Below, piece after piece: positions 1 to 10,581 of a stretch of DNA of 64,000 bases. This DNA comes from Pleodorina starrii (Eukaryota; Chlorophyta; Chlorophyceae; Chlamydomonadales; Volvocaceae), in contig BRXU01000008.1 in the NCBI GenBank assembly GCA_030267565.1, positions 1,736,001 to 1,800,000 of the forward strand, written 5' to 3'. A program made the position numbers and the translations under genes. The notes below the pieces were generated by a model. That model ran no database searches. It saw only the letters and a program-made list of their open reading frames with translations, and was not told the DNA's origin. Positions within the stretch are counted from its first letter, which is position 1. Each line of letters starts with the position of its first letter.

Positions 1-699
1 CCAAACAGCTGCCCCACCAGCTGGTCATTGCTGAGGTCGATCTGCTTGAGATCCTCCGAAACCAGGTAGTACACCAGGCCATCGCGGCCCAGCAGCAGCA
101 GCGAGCCTGTTATCAGGGGATAGCAGCGACGGCGGCGGCAGGGGGGGAGCGGTTGGGCGGTTGGGCGCAGCGGCGCGTGGGGTCGCGGTCTCTGTCCAGC
201 GGCCCACGGCCAGGTGGTGGCGTCGCAGGTGGAAGGTAACTAACAGCGCCATGCGCGCGGCAGGCGGGCCCAGGTCCCGGCCTTGCAGGTTGGCGGGTGG
301 GTCTTGCACAACCTAGCGGCAGGCGGCGGGCTTAGCGGCGCGGGGTAGTGAACTGGTGTTCCTCGCCTGCCCCCGAAATCCGCACACGCGCATTTCCCCA
401 CTCTGGTCAACGGCGACAGTCTCGTGAGATTTATGGCGAGCCCCTCCCCCCGACCATCCCACCTTCCCACGTACAAACATCTAGCGCAGTTTCGTAAGGG
501 CAGCCTGTACCTTCCACGTAGCCGTCCAGTTTCGTCTCCATCCACGTGTCGCTTTCCTTGCCGTGCAGCAGCACTCGCCCGTCGAGGCGCCGGCGGAAGT
601 TTTTGGACGCGCGGTAGCGCTCGATCGCCGCCGGGTCCTCCGTCTCTTCAGCGGCGGCGTCGGTGCCGGTGGCAGCGCAGAAGGCGCGGCGGCTGGCGA
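1..699 (-). CDS. Unrecognised gene, 3' part, runs off the left edge
   Basis: At least three coding blocks read on the minus strand with volvocine-type codon use. Block one is 699-511: it starts after TTTCAG, ends at GAAG|GTACAG, and contains RYRASKNFRRRLDGRVLLHG. Block two starts at about 302 and reads DPPANLQGRDLGPP before an unclear donor near 241. Block three, 138 to the left edge, follows AACAG and reads GRDGLVYYLVSEDLKQIDLS. The junction of blocks one and two keeps frame (G|AC), but I cannot find a canonical donor that joins block two to block three in frame, so that junction is open. The 5' end is also unresolved: an ATG at 793 is in frame with block one but could lie in an intron. I do not recognise the family and assign no function. 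Confidence 0.45.
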
Positions 700-1470
700 C
701 TGAAATTGACCCCTGGGTCAGCAAGAGAAGGACGCATATTGGCAAATAATTTGTATCAAAATTGGTTTCCCAAGCGCGTGCTGGCCTCCGCATTTAGCGG
801 GTCAGGCACTTGGCGTAAGTCTGCGCATGTTTGCCAGGGTCGTTTCGGGATTTGCAGTTCCGGAACTCACGCCTTGCAGCGCCACGCCTAAGCTTGCGGC
901 CCTGATCAGGCAGCTGGCATCAGTGAGGTGTCCCCTAAGTCCTGCGGGCGCGCCCATGCATGTATGTGCGTCAACGTGTGTCCATTTGCGTCGGACATGA
1001 CTTCGGAGTTGGACCCGACGACGGGCACACCTGGCAGAAGCGCCGTGCGTACTAGGAACGACATAATGACCCTGATTTTGCCCTTCAATGCAGCACAAGT
1101 GGCTCCCAGCCAAAATGCGTCTTCCGGGTTCTGCAAAAGAGGGCCCTGCAACCGCCAGTCACAAACAAAATCCTTAGCAGCAGACGTGCTGCGCTTCCTA
1201 CATGCATAACGTTGCTTCGGTGTCCGCCAGGCCAGCATCTTTCGTTGGACTCACCAACCGATTTGCACGACACGGTGCATCACGAGAGCCATAAAGCCCT
1301 GCTTGCCCTACTCCTTCATGCTTAACCTTTTCCTTGGTAACAGGGGAGGGCCCACATATTTGTTCAGTCCGTCCCAGGTCTGGATACCTCCAGGAAGCCC
1401 TAGCTGCGCGCATCTGCTGTGGTTGAGGCAAGCCCTGTGGAGGCTCGTGAGCTGCAGCTAAACGCCGAGA
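700..1470. other. Intergenic spacer and probable 5' region of the protease gene
   Basis: No coding block with volvocine codon bias is seen on either strand. The segment lies between the minus-strand gene on the left and the plus-strand protease, so it should contain the promoters of both if no exon of the left gene is hidden here. Confidence 0.4.
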
Positions 1471-3349
1471 ATGTCTCGGAAGGTCCTGGTCGCTGTCTTG
1501 CTGGTGGCGGCCAGCTGCTGCGTCGGAGCAGTGCCGGGGCTTCAACTTCGGGAGCAGCATAACCAGCTGCTGCTGCAGGCCAAGGCAAACCCCCTGGGGG
1601 CCTTCAAGGACTGGGTCGTCAAGCATGCCAAGGCCTACGTCAACGATGCCCGGGAGTTTGAGGCCCGGTTTTCGGTTTGGCTGGACAACCTTGAGTATAT
1701 CCTGGCCTACAACGCGCGCTCCACTTCGCACTGGCTGAACCTAAACCACCTGGCAGATTTGACGACCGATGAGTACCGTGGTCGCCTAGGCTACGATAGC
1801 ACGGCGCGTTTGGCGCGCAACCGCTTGCAATCCGAGCCGTTCATTTACGGTGACGTCGACGCTGATAAGCTGCCAGTTTCCATCGACTGGCGCGAGAAGA
1901 ACGCCGTGGCTGAGGTGAAGAATCAGGGGCAGTGCGGCTCGTGCTGGGCGTTTGCTACGACAGGCAGCGTGGAGGGCATCAACGCCATCGTCACCGGCCA
2001 GCTCGTGTCCCTGAGCGAGCAGGAGCTCGTGGACTGCGACACGGAGCAGGACAAGGGCTGCAGTGGCGGCCTGATGGATTACGCCTACGAGTGGATTATT
2101 AAGAACAAGGGCATTGACACCGAGGAGGACTACCCCTACACCGCCGAGGACGGGCAGTGCATTACCTCGAAGAAGAACCGCCGCGTTGTCACCATCGACA
2201 GCTACCAGGACGTCCCCGAGAACGACGAGGTGTCGCTGAAGAAGGCCGCGGCACACCAGCCCGTCGCCGTCGCCATCGAGGCCGATGCCAAGTCGTTCCA
2301 GCTGTACGGCGGTGGCGTGTACGACGACACAACTTGCGGCACCTCGCTCAACCATGGCGTGCTTGTGGTCGGCTACGGCAAGGATCCCCACGGCGGCAAC
2401 TACTGGATTGTGAAGAACAGCTGGGGACCAGAGTGGGGCGACAACGGCTACATCCGCGTCAAGATGGGCTCGGAGGACCCCCAGGGCATGTGCGGTATCG
2501 CCATGGCGCCGTCGTTCCCCATCAAGAAGGGCCCGAACCCGCCCACTCCCGGCCCGACGCCCGGCCCCAAGCCTGGCCCCAAGCCGTCGCCGTCACCCAA
2601 GCCCCCCTCGCCGCAGCCGGTCAAGTGCGATGATGACAACGAGTGCCCGGCGGGCAACACTTGCTGCTGCGTTAGCGAGATCTTCAACCTGTGCTTCCAG
2701 GTGAGTTCTTTGACGTGAAACGGCGAATGGGTTTCCTGCGATGGCGCTTGCGAGCTTGCTGTGGTATACCCTGCGGAGGAGCATACCTGACGGAGGAGCA
2801 TAGGCGGGGAGCGGGAGTCGGTCTTAGGGGATGTGAGGTTACTAACTGTGCGCGCGTTGTCAGGCGTTCCCCCCTGGTACAATTGCATGCACGTCTACGA
2901 AAGCTGGGAATGCCCCGTCGTATTTTGGAATGAGCCTGGGACAGATGAAGTCCGAAGTGATATGGAACCCCGATCACGTCCGCGCATTGTATGCTTGCAA
3001 AAAACCCAAGGACTGTATAACTCTTGTGGAATCATAATCGCTGACGCCACATGCCGCAACCCCCGGCCCCCTCGCGCCTCGCCTTCCGCAGTGGGGCTGC
3101 TGCCCGATGCCCAAGGCTACCTGCTGCGACGACGGCGAGCACTGCTGCCCCTCGGACCTGCCCGTGTGCGACACCGACGCGGGCCGCTGCCTGCCCAAGG
3201 CTGGTGTCATGTTGGGCTCGCAGCCATGGGGGCAGAAGACCCCCGCCATCCGTCGGCCCGGCGGCTTCATGGATCGCATCTTTGGTCGCGGTTTCTTTTC
3301 GCGCAACAGTAAGCAGGCACAGCAGCCACAGCAAATGAAGCCGCAGTAA
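1471..3349 (+). CDS. Papain-family (C1A) cysteine protease with C-terminal granulin domain
   Basis: Exons 1471-2700 and 3092-3349 give 495 aa. The intron starts GTGAGT and ends TTCCGCAG, and the junction is in phase. Residues 1-20 are a signal peptide. Residues 45-105 are an I29-type inhibitory prodomain, and the mature protease starts near residue 134. The catalytic set is complete: oxyanion Gln152, Cys158 in GQCGSCWAF, His295 in LNHG, Asn316 in NSWG. A Pro-rich linker (355-380) leads to a Cys-rich granulin module (about 383-448) containing the doubled cysteines CC-CDDGEHCC. This is the architecture of plant RD21-type proteases, which mature in the vacuole or secretory route by removal of the prodomain and granulin part. 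The intron splits the granulin module. The basic tail of about 40 aa after the granulin is unusual. The ATG used is the first before the signal peptide. Confidence 0.95.
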
Positions 3350-3867
3350 AGGAGCGGGTCGCGCGTCTGATATTAGGGTATGACTGGCGAGTAGTGTTTG
3401 CGTTGCGGCGCTCTCGATATCCCTGCCAGGCGCTGCTGATGGCTTAGCTTTGTGCCGGGATGTGGGCTAAAAGCGCTGCGCGGCTGCTGTTGATGGGTTT
3501 GGTGCGGAAACTACTCATCGCGGCTGGGGCGGGGCAGGGCAGGGGAAGGCGTCGGATGCGGCTAGGACCTCGCGGCATGCCCTTGCAGGCGAATGTGCGG
3601 ATCGGAAGCTGTCTTGTCGAGCGGGACGGTTTCGCTCGTAGGTGTGAAATAATACGGATGTACGGATGGAGGGACACTTCCTCCCTTGGTGCGCAGGGGC
3701 AAAATACCAAACGTTTTTGCAGGTGCGTAGCAGGGTTGGCTGACACAACAAACACGCACAGCGCAGTCTGCCTGCACGAAACAATGCGTCCTGGGGCGCG
3801 TTGTCATCGGCGCGTTGCACGTGCTGTGTGTGTCTTCACTTCGAACGGACACCTTGCGAGCCAACGC

Positions 3868-3909
3868 TACCTGATGTTCCGATAGAGGGTCTCTATCGGA
3901 TTCAGGTAG
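3868..3909. repeat. Short inverted repeat (hairpin) in the protease 3' flank
   Basis: CTACCTGA at 3868-3875 pairs with TCAGGTAG at 3902-3909, and CCGATAGAG at 3879-3887 pairs with CTCTATCGG at 3891-3899. That gives 17 bp of stem with one small internal loop and a 3-nt apical loop. It lies about 520 bp after the stop codon, probably inside the 3' UTR. Confidence 0.6.
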
Positions 3910-4090
3910 AGCATGTACGATTAGCGGACCTCAAGATGCATGGCCTGACGGGATATCGAATGTACGGGAGCGGGACGGGACGGGAGCGGATCGCCAGAAA
4001 TTTTTTATGATGCGTGTTGCCTCGCAAGCCGTTGAGTATCCCGACGTATGGGCACAAGTACGCCGTTTCGAGTTTCGAAATCGCCCTTGT

Positions 4091-4095
4091 TGTAA
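4091..4095 (+). promoter_or_regulatory. Possible TGTAA polyadenylation signal of the protease gene
   Basis: TGTAA is the standard poly(A) signal of Chlamydomonas and Volvox. This is the first clear one I found after the stop codon; it implies a 3' UTR of about 740 nt, long but not exceptional. Confidence 0.35.
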
Positions 4096-5170
4096 TGCTT
4101 GACTGCATTGGGATGCACATAAAGCACAAAAACAACGCTTGGATTGTTTTCCAGCGACTTGATTGTAGGCGTCCGTTCACCCAAAATCTCCTGTCGTATG
4201 CGGTCATGCACGGGGTGTTGTACGGAACTTGTTTGGATGTGGTCCTCTTTGCAGGTCGGGTTTGCGGAACGCGGCCCTGAGTGCTGCTCATGATTTGCCG
4301 TGATGCTGCTGGTGCCGGAGGTTATTGTAGACGGCACCTTGTGTGGTTTTTGTATACTAAAGTTCAGTGTTATGCTGATGGATAGTTTGTTTCGTGCAGC
4401 GGTACCAGTCGACGTCCAGTTTTTTGTACTGTTCATTGGCTTTGTGTACAACGTGAGTCGCTTTAGAGGGTTGTCCCTGGGCTTTGATGTCTCGTTTCGG
4501 AACGGCGGATAGGTGCCCTGCTGCGAGGCTGTGTGTATAGCATGGCCAGGACTCCGTTGCTGACATGTAAAACAGTGCGCGTCCAATCAACTGTGCCCAC
4601 TGCATTCGCTTATCCGTTGGATTTCGAATTTCCCTCGAACAGTGTGCTGGACAGAAGGGGGGGATATGATACCGGTATCACATACCATCAGACGCACACG
4701 ACTCATAGCCTGTCCGGGGAACGCAACCCATTCACAGTATTTGCAGGGGCATGCGGCAGTGGTAGCTCTTGACAGTGTTCACAGAGGCTTGCGCGTGTGG
4801 GAACTGCGGGAGTAGACCTGGTGCAATCCAGAGGGAAGGAACATGCAGGAAGAGCGAGCATTACATGGGCGCGCTGTGCACACAGGGGTTAGGCCTAGAC
4901 TTGAGTTAACTGTTCCGCTGCGGATCCAGCTTATGTCTGTTATTGTACGACAACGCGATCCACCAGTCGGTAACTTTCGACAGAATGCCCGTGTCACTTG
5001 TAAGCGCTTCGCCACTGCAAAAGGAGCAGGGCCGTTACAAGGGCGACCTGTTTGATGCCAGCTTTCCTCTGCTGTCTCGGTTGAGCTCCGTATTATCTGA
5101 AGCCTCAGTATGATGGTTGCCTAACAAGCCTACATTGCATGCTATACTTTGAACAAGACAAACTGGCACC

Positions 5171-8100
5171 ATGTACCTGGAACGGCGCACCGCAGCCCGA
5201 CAGTTGTCGAATGGACAAAGCCCTTCCTTGCGTCGCTGCTGGCGCTTGCCGGTAGCTTGCAAACTAGGGCACAGCCGTCACAGCCACAGTCAACGTCAGA
5301 ACCTGACAGGCAGGAACAGCGGCGTCCGCGCTTCTGCCGCAGCTCCCGCCAATGGCTCGTCCGCGTCGGACCCCGGCGCTGAGCGCCAAATGACGCTGCT
5401 GGACGAACCCTTGTCACCGATGGATGTGGATCAGGAACTGTGGGCGGTCCTGGATATGTGCACAGACGATGAACTGGAAGCCCTGTACAACATCTTGCAC
5501 TCGACATCCCCCTTCAGCCCCATCGTCAAGAGCCTGCTGGTACGCCGCAACCGAAAATGGTCGCCCCGATGATGGCGCAGCGCCATCAGAACCGGGAGCT
5601 CCCGTGTGGCCCGGTGGGGGCGACCCTCCGGCAATTGCATCCCGCCCTGGGCTGCTGGGCTGTAACTGCACAGACTAGCAAAACGTCCCAACGCCGCTGC
5701 TGCTGTATTGACATCACTTCTTCATCGTGATTTGGTGATGCGTTCCGAAAGCATCCATCCATCCATGGAAGGACTGCGCTCCGAAACCACCGCCTCCCGC
5801 CAATTCCCCTCAGCCGCACACACCGGCCCCCGACTCACCGCCTGTTCCCTGCATCGCCGCCAACCGCCCATGTGTCATGGCATGGCCACCGCCGCCGCCC
5901 GCGCTCACCCGGCCTCCGCCCCCCGACCCCTCCTCTCCTCTCCGCCCCCTCCTTCAGACTCTTCTACTCTACCCCCCTCCCGGCTCCCTCCACCTCCCCT
6001 CCACCTCTCTTCCCTCCACCTCCTCTCCCCTCTCCCCTCTGCCCTCTCTCTCCCCTCTGCCCTCTCTCTCCCCTCTGCCCCCTCCTCTCCCCTCCCCCCT
6101 CTCCCCCCTCTCTCCAGGTGGAGCGCGACGAGCCGGCGCTGGTGTCTCTGCGCGGTCGGCGCAGTGTGATGCACAAGGTGGAGGCGCACTTTCGCTTCCT
6201 GGCCGCCGACTCGGCGCACCTGCTGCGGGGGGCTCGGCCCAGCTACCGGGAGGTGCTGCTCAACGTGAGGGACAAGTGAGTGGGGGGGGGGCGGGGGAGG
6301 GTGCGGGGGGTGTAGGATGGGTGGGGCGGTGGATGGGTGGGGCGGTGGTTGGGTGGGGCGGTGGTTGGGTGGGGCGGTGGTTGGGTGGGTCGGTGGTTGT
6401 GTGGGGCGGTCGTTGGGTGGGGCGGTGGTTGGGTGGGGCGGTGGTTGGGTGGGGCGGTGGTTGGGTGGGGCGGTGGATGGGTGGGGCGGTGGTTGGGTGG
6501 GGCGGAGATTGGGTGGGGCGGTGGTTGGGTGGGGCGGTGGTTGGGTGGGGCGGTGGTTGGGTGGAGCGGTGGTTGGGTGGGGCGGTGGATGGGTGGGGCG
6601 GTGGTTGGGTGGGGCGGTGGTTGGGTGGAGCGGTGGTTGGGTGGGGCGGTGGATGGGTGGGGGGGTGGTTGGGTGGGGCGGTGGTTGGGTGGGGCGGTGG
6701 TTAGGTGGGGCGGTGGTTGGGTGGGGCGGTGGTTGGGTGGAGCGGTGGTTGGGTGGGGCGGTGGATGGGTGGGGCGGTGGTTGGGTGGGGCGGTGGTTAG
6801 GTGGGGCGGTGGTTGGGTGGGGCGGTGGTTGGGTGGGGCGGTGGTTGGGTGGGGCGGTGGTTGGGTGGGGCGGTGGTTGGGTGGGGCGGTGGTTGGGTGG
6901 GGCGGTGGTTGGGTGGGGCGGTGGATGGGTGGGGCGGTGGTTGGGTGGGGCGGTGGTTGGGTGGGGGGGTGTTTGGGTGGGGCGGTGGTTGGGTGGGGCG
7001 GTGGTTGGGTGGAGCGGTGGTTGGGTGGGGCGGTGGATGGGTGGGGCGGTGGTTGGGTGGGGCGGTGGTTGGGTGGGGGGGTGGTTTGGTGGGGGGGTGT
7101 TTGGGTGGGGCGGTGGTTGGGTGGAGCGGTGGTTGGGTGGGGCGGTGGATGGGTGGGGCGGTGGATGGGTGGGGCGGTGGTTGGGTGGGGCGGTGGTGGG
7201 GTGGGGGGGTGGTTGGGTGGGGGGGTGGTTGGGTGGGGCGGTGGTTGGGTGGAGCGGTGGTTGGGTGGGGCGGTGGATGGGTGGGGCGGTGGTTGGGTGG
7301 GGCGGTGGTTAGGTGGGGCGGTGGTTGGGTGGGGCGGTGGTTGGGTGGGGCGGGGGTTGGGTGGGGCGGTGGTTGGGTGGGGCGGTGGTTGGGTGGGGCG
7401 GTGGTTGGGTGGGGCGGTGATTGGGTGGGGCGGTGGTTGGGTGGGGCGGTGGTTGGGTGGAGCGGTGGTTGGGTGGGGCGGTGGATGGGTGGGGCGGTGG
7501 TTAGGTGGGGCGGTGGTTGGGTGGGGCGGTGGTTGGGTGGGGCGGTGGATGGGTGGGGCGGTGGTTAGGTGGGGCGGTGGGTCCTAAGATGCCACTCACT
7601 GACTGACTGGGTGGGAGGGCCACTCACTGAGCGGATGAAGGGGAGGCGCACGCCTGAGGGCTACATCCAATGGGTTTGGGGGAGCGGGTGGGAGGCACCC
7701 GGGACATGGCCACGGCGGAAGGTGAGAGCGGGTGAGAGGCGCTGGAGGCTCGCCCAGCGCGAGCGCGTGTCGAGGTTGCGCTGACCCCCCGGCTCCCTGC
7801 GCCCCCCAATCCCCCCCACCCCTTCCCCCTCCCTCCGTCCCTTCGCTGCGGTATCTTTTCCCCCCTCCCTCGCAAAGACTCGACATCCGCTGCTCGCGCA
7901 ACCTGTCCACATACGACCTAGAAACGGAGATCTTTCTGCACGTGCTGCACCACTGCGTCGACTACGTGCGGGGGCCCGAGCACACGGCGGGGGCGGCCGG
8001 GGTGGACCCCTCCCTCGCCGCCTCCTTCGCCACCCTCACAAATGTGGATGTGGCGGCGCCCAACGCCTCCGCCGGGGCCAAGAGCAGCCGCCACTCGGCG

Positions 8101-10581
8101 CAGCAGCAGCAGCCGCACGGCGGCGCCAGGTGGGGGAGGCAGGGAGGGGATGTGGGAGCGAGGGGGGGGGAGCGAGGGGGGAAATGGTGGTGGTGGTGGT
8201 GGTGGCGGGACTCTCTCTCTCTGTCTGTCTCTCTCTCTTTTCGTGCTCTCTTGCATCAAGAAGCTGAAGGAGAGCGCAGGGTCAAAAGCACACCACATCC
8301 CGCACCCCCCCCGGCGTTTCTCTGGCGGCATCTTGGCCGAGCAGTCCCTTCCGGCCTTCGCTCCCTCTCTTCGCCCCCATCGACCCTTCGGCCAACCCGA
8401 TCCAAATCCAACCCGCGACCCAAATCCAACCCGACCCAAATTCAAACCCGACCCAAATCCAACCCGACCCAAATCCAAGCCAACCCAAATCCAACCCAAA
8501 TTCAACTCGCGCAGGCCTGGCGCAGGCGCTGGCTCGAGCACCGGGGCTGCCGCTGCTGCCGCTACCGGCGGCAGCAGTGCCAGCGCAGCCGGCGCCGGTG
8601 CCGGTGCCTCGTCCTCCTCCTCCAGCCCCTCCTCCGCCGCCTCCCCTTCCACCGCCGCCTCCCACGGCTCCCGGGGGCCACACGCCCACTCACATGCCCA
8701 CTCGGCAGGCGGCGGCGGCGGCGGCGCTTCCCCCAACTGGACGGAGCGTGTGACGGCACCCTTCCGTCTGGGCGGCCTGAAGGACCTGGCACCCACCCTG
8801 CTAAACCTGGCGGGGGTGGTGACGGTCACCAAGGTGCGGCTGGCTGTGTGTGTGTGTGCGTGAGAGAGAGGGCGCGTGCGTGTGAGCAGAGGGAGCATCC
8901 CTTCCCCAAGACGGCCAAGACGAGCTGCACAGCCCTGTTATAGCGCTCTGCCTTCAACTCGCATCACCACCACCACCACCACCACCACCACCAGGAGCGC
9001 GCCCTAGCCTCCTTCCGCCCCCGTTGTGCTACTCCAATTCCATGTGTTGTGTTGCGACGTTCATGTCATATGTCAGGCCGTGTCGTGTCATGTCACGTCA
9101 CGTCACGTCGTGTCACGTCTCATGCCCATACTTGCCGTACTTGCCGTACGTGTCACATGTCATGTGGGTCCTGTGTGCCGTCAGGTGGGTCAGCAGGCGA
9201 CTCAGCAGCTGGCGGCCAAGCTGCTGTGCTCCCACCTGAGCTACCAGGCGGCGCTGAGGGCGGCAACGACCGGACTGGGGGCCGGGGCGGGGGGCCTGGG
9301 GATGGCGGCCAAGGGCGCAGTGGCGGGCTGGGGCAAGCAGGCGATGCTGGAGGTGAGGAGGGGCGGTTGGGCAAGGGGAGGGAAAGAGGGAGGGGAGGGG
9401 CGTGTGAGAGAGAGGGGGCGGAGGGCGGGTGCGGGGCGTGAGAGAGAGGACGAGGGGATGAGCGGGGAGGCGTGGGCCCGGGAGTCCTCGCCGGTGTGCC
9501 TGCCTGCAGATCGCTTCACTTCTGGCTTCCCACTCCCCGCTTCCTCCCACCCTTCTTCCTTCCACCCTTCCTTGCTTCTTCATCTCCCTCTCTCCTCCCT
9601 TCCACATGGCTACCTACCTGACGGCCATCTTGGTGGGGTGCCTGGTTGGATGGATGCACCCAGATGTACCAAGTTCGCACCTCACCCTTACACCCCTTCC
9701 CCCCCTGGCCTTCCCCCCCTAACCCTTCCTCTCCCCCCCCTTCCCCGGTCAGGCCGCCCAGCGCAGCCTCACAGCCGCCACCGCGCGCTACTTTGCTCTG
9801 CGCGGCGCTCTGTCCTTCCTGGGTCCGCTGCTGTGGGGCTGGCTGGCGGTGGACCTGGCGCTTAAGGCGGTGGGGACAGACTACGCGCGAGTGGTGCGGG
9901 CGGTGTTCCTGTTGTCGCAGGTGGGCTGGGGGGGGGCGGGCTGAGGCGGGGTGGGGGGGTGGGGATGCGTGAGGGGGAGGCGGGGGTGGGGCGCGGGGTG
10001 GGGCGGGGGAGATGAGGGGAAGGGGCCTAGACGGGAGGCAAAGGGGGGATTGTGGGAAAGGGGCCGGAAAGGGGCAGCGCGGGTGCAAGGAGGCGAAGCA
10101 GAGGCGGATGGGCCCACCGCACTCTCGCTCAGCCGGACAGCAGCGCCTGGGCGGCCTCTCAGCCGTCAGCCCCCCCTGGTCGGCCCCTTGGTCTCGAGGA
10201 AAGGAACCCAACTGCAACTGCAGGGCCGGCTCCTCAAATGTCTCTTGCCCCCGCAGCTCTCCTGCCCCCGTGACGTGGCGCATGGGCCCCTCTTACCGCC
10301 CTCTCCCCCTCCCTTTGTCCCACGGCGCCGCCCCTTAAAGCCCCTTCCACCTCCTCCGCCGCCCTGCAGCAACCCCCTCCCCTCCCGCTCCCCCGCCGCT
10401 CTCCCCTGTCCCCTCCCGCCCCTGACCTACCTGACCCGGGCTGCTGCTTCAGGTGCGGTTGGTGCGCACCCACGGCTTCGTGTCCTCGGAGATGGAGGCA
10501 CTGAGGGAGCGGCCCTCCCTGGATCCCGAGTTCGAGGACGACGCGGAGGACTACCAGGACCCGGGCGCCGCGTTCTTCTGA
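5171..10581 (+). CDS. YaaW/UPF0174-family protein, probably plastid-targeted
   Basis: Exons 5171-5539, 6118-6275, 7878-8129, 8515-8833, 9185-9352, 9753-9920 and 10453-10581 give 520 aa, with all junctions GT-AG and in phase. Residues 1-55 are Arg/Ser-rich without acidic residues and end in GVRASAAA, like a Chlamydomonas chloroplast transit peptide. Then come a helical block (DELEALYNIL, near 100), a second (LLRGARPSYREVLLNVRDKL, about 158-177) and LSTYDLETEIF. The order and spacing resemble E. coli YaaW (UPF0174), which InterPro groups with ubiquinol-cytochrome c chaperones. Residues 261-335 are an Ala/Gly/Ser-rich insert encoded by exon 4. Residues 367-478 are Ala/Gly-rich and hydrophobic (LSFLGPLLWGWLAVDLAL), possibly membrane-associated. 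The C-terminus is acidic. The molecular function of the family is not established. The start is the first ATG, and it gives a full transit peptide. Confidence 0.85.
6320..7582 (+). repeat. G-rich 16-bp minisatellite in intron 2 of the YaaW-like gene
   Basis: The consensus unit is GTGGGGCGGTGGTTGG, repeated about 79 times. Common variants change GGGC to GAGC, GTTGG to GATGG, GGGGC to GGGGG, or TTGGG to TTAGG. The array is wholly inside the intron 6276-7877. Runs of G on the coding strand make G-quadruplexes and R-loops likely. Because 16 is not a multiple of 3 and the unit lacks stops, all three plus frames are open, which produces long false reading frames. Confidence 0.97.
8398..8512 (+). 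repeat. 16-bp tandem repeat in intron 3 of the YaaW-like gene
   Basis: The unit ACCCAAATCCAACCCG, with small variants, is repeated about seven times and ends directly at the exon-4 acceptor (CGCGCAG at 8508-8514), so the array forms the polypyrimidine/branch region. It has the same 16-bp period as the intron-2 array but an unrelated sequence. Confidence 0.8.

Larger units (their letters stand above)
3350..5170. other. 3' UTR of the protease and spacer before the next gene
   Basis: No exon with coding bias was found. It holds the hairpin at 3868-3909 and the TGTAA at 4091. A 193-codon minus-strand frame (4005-4586) is rejected elsewhere in this report. Confidence 0.5.

Noticed and set aside
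4005..4586. 193-codon minus-strand frame in the protease 3' flank
   Set aside because: It starts at TTG, lacks coding bias and domains, and overlaps the probable 3' UTR and hairpin.
6317..7587. Long plus-strand open frames of 331 and 416 codons
   Set aside because: They are the stop-free 16-bp minisatellite read in all three frames inside a well-defined intron.
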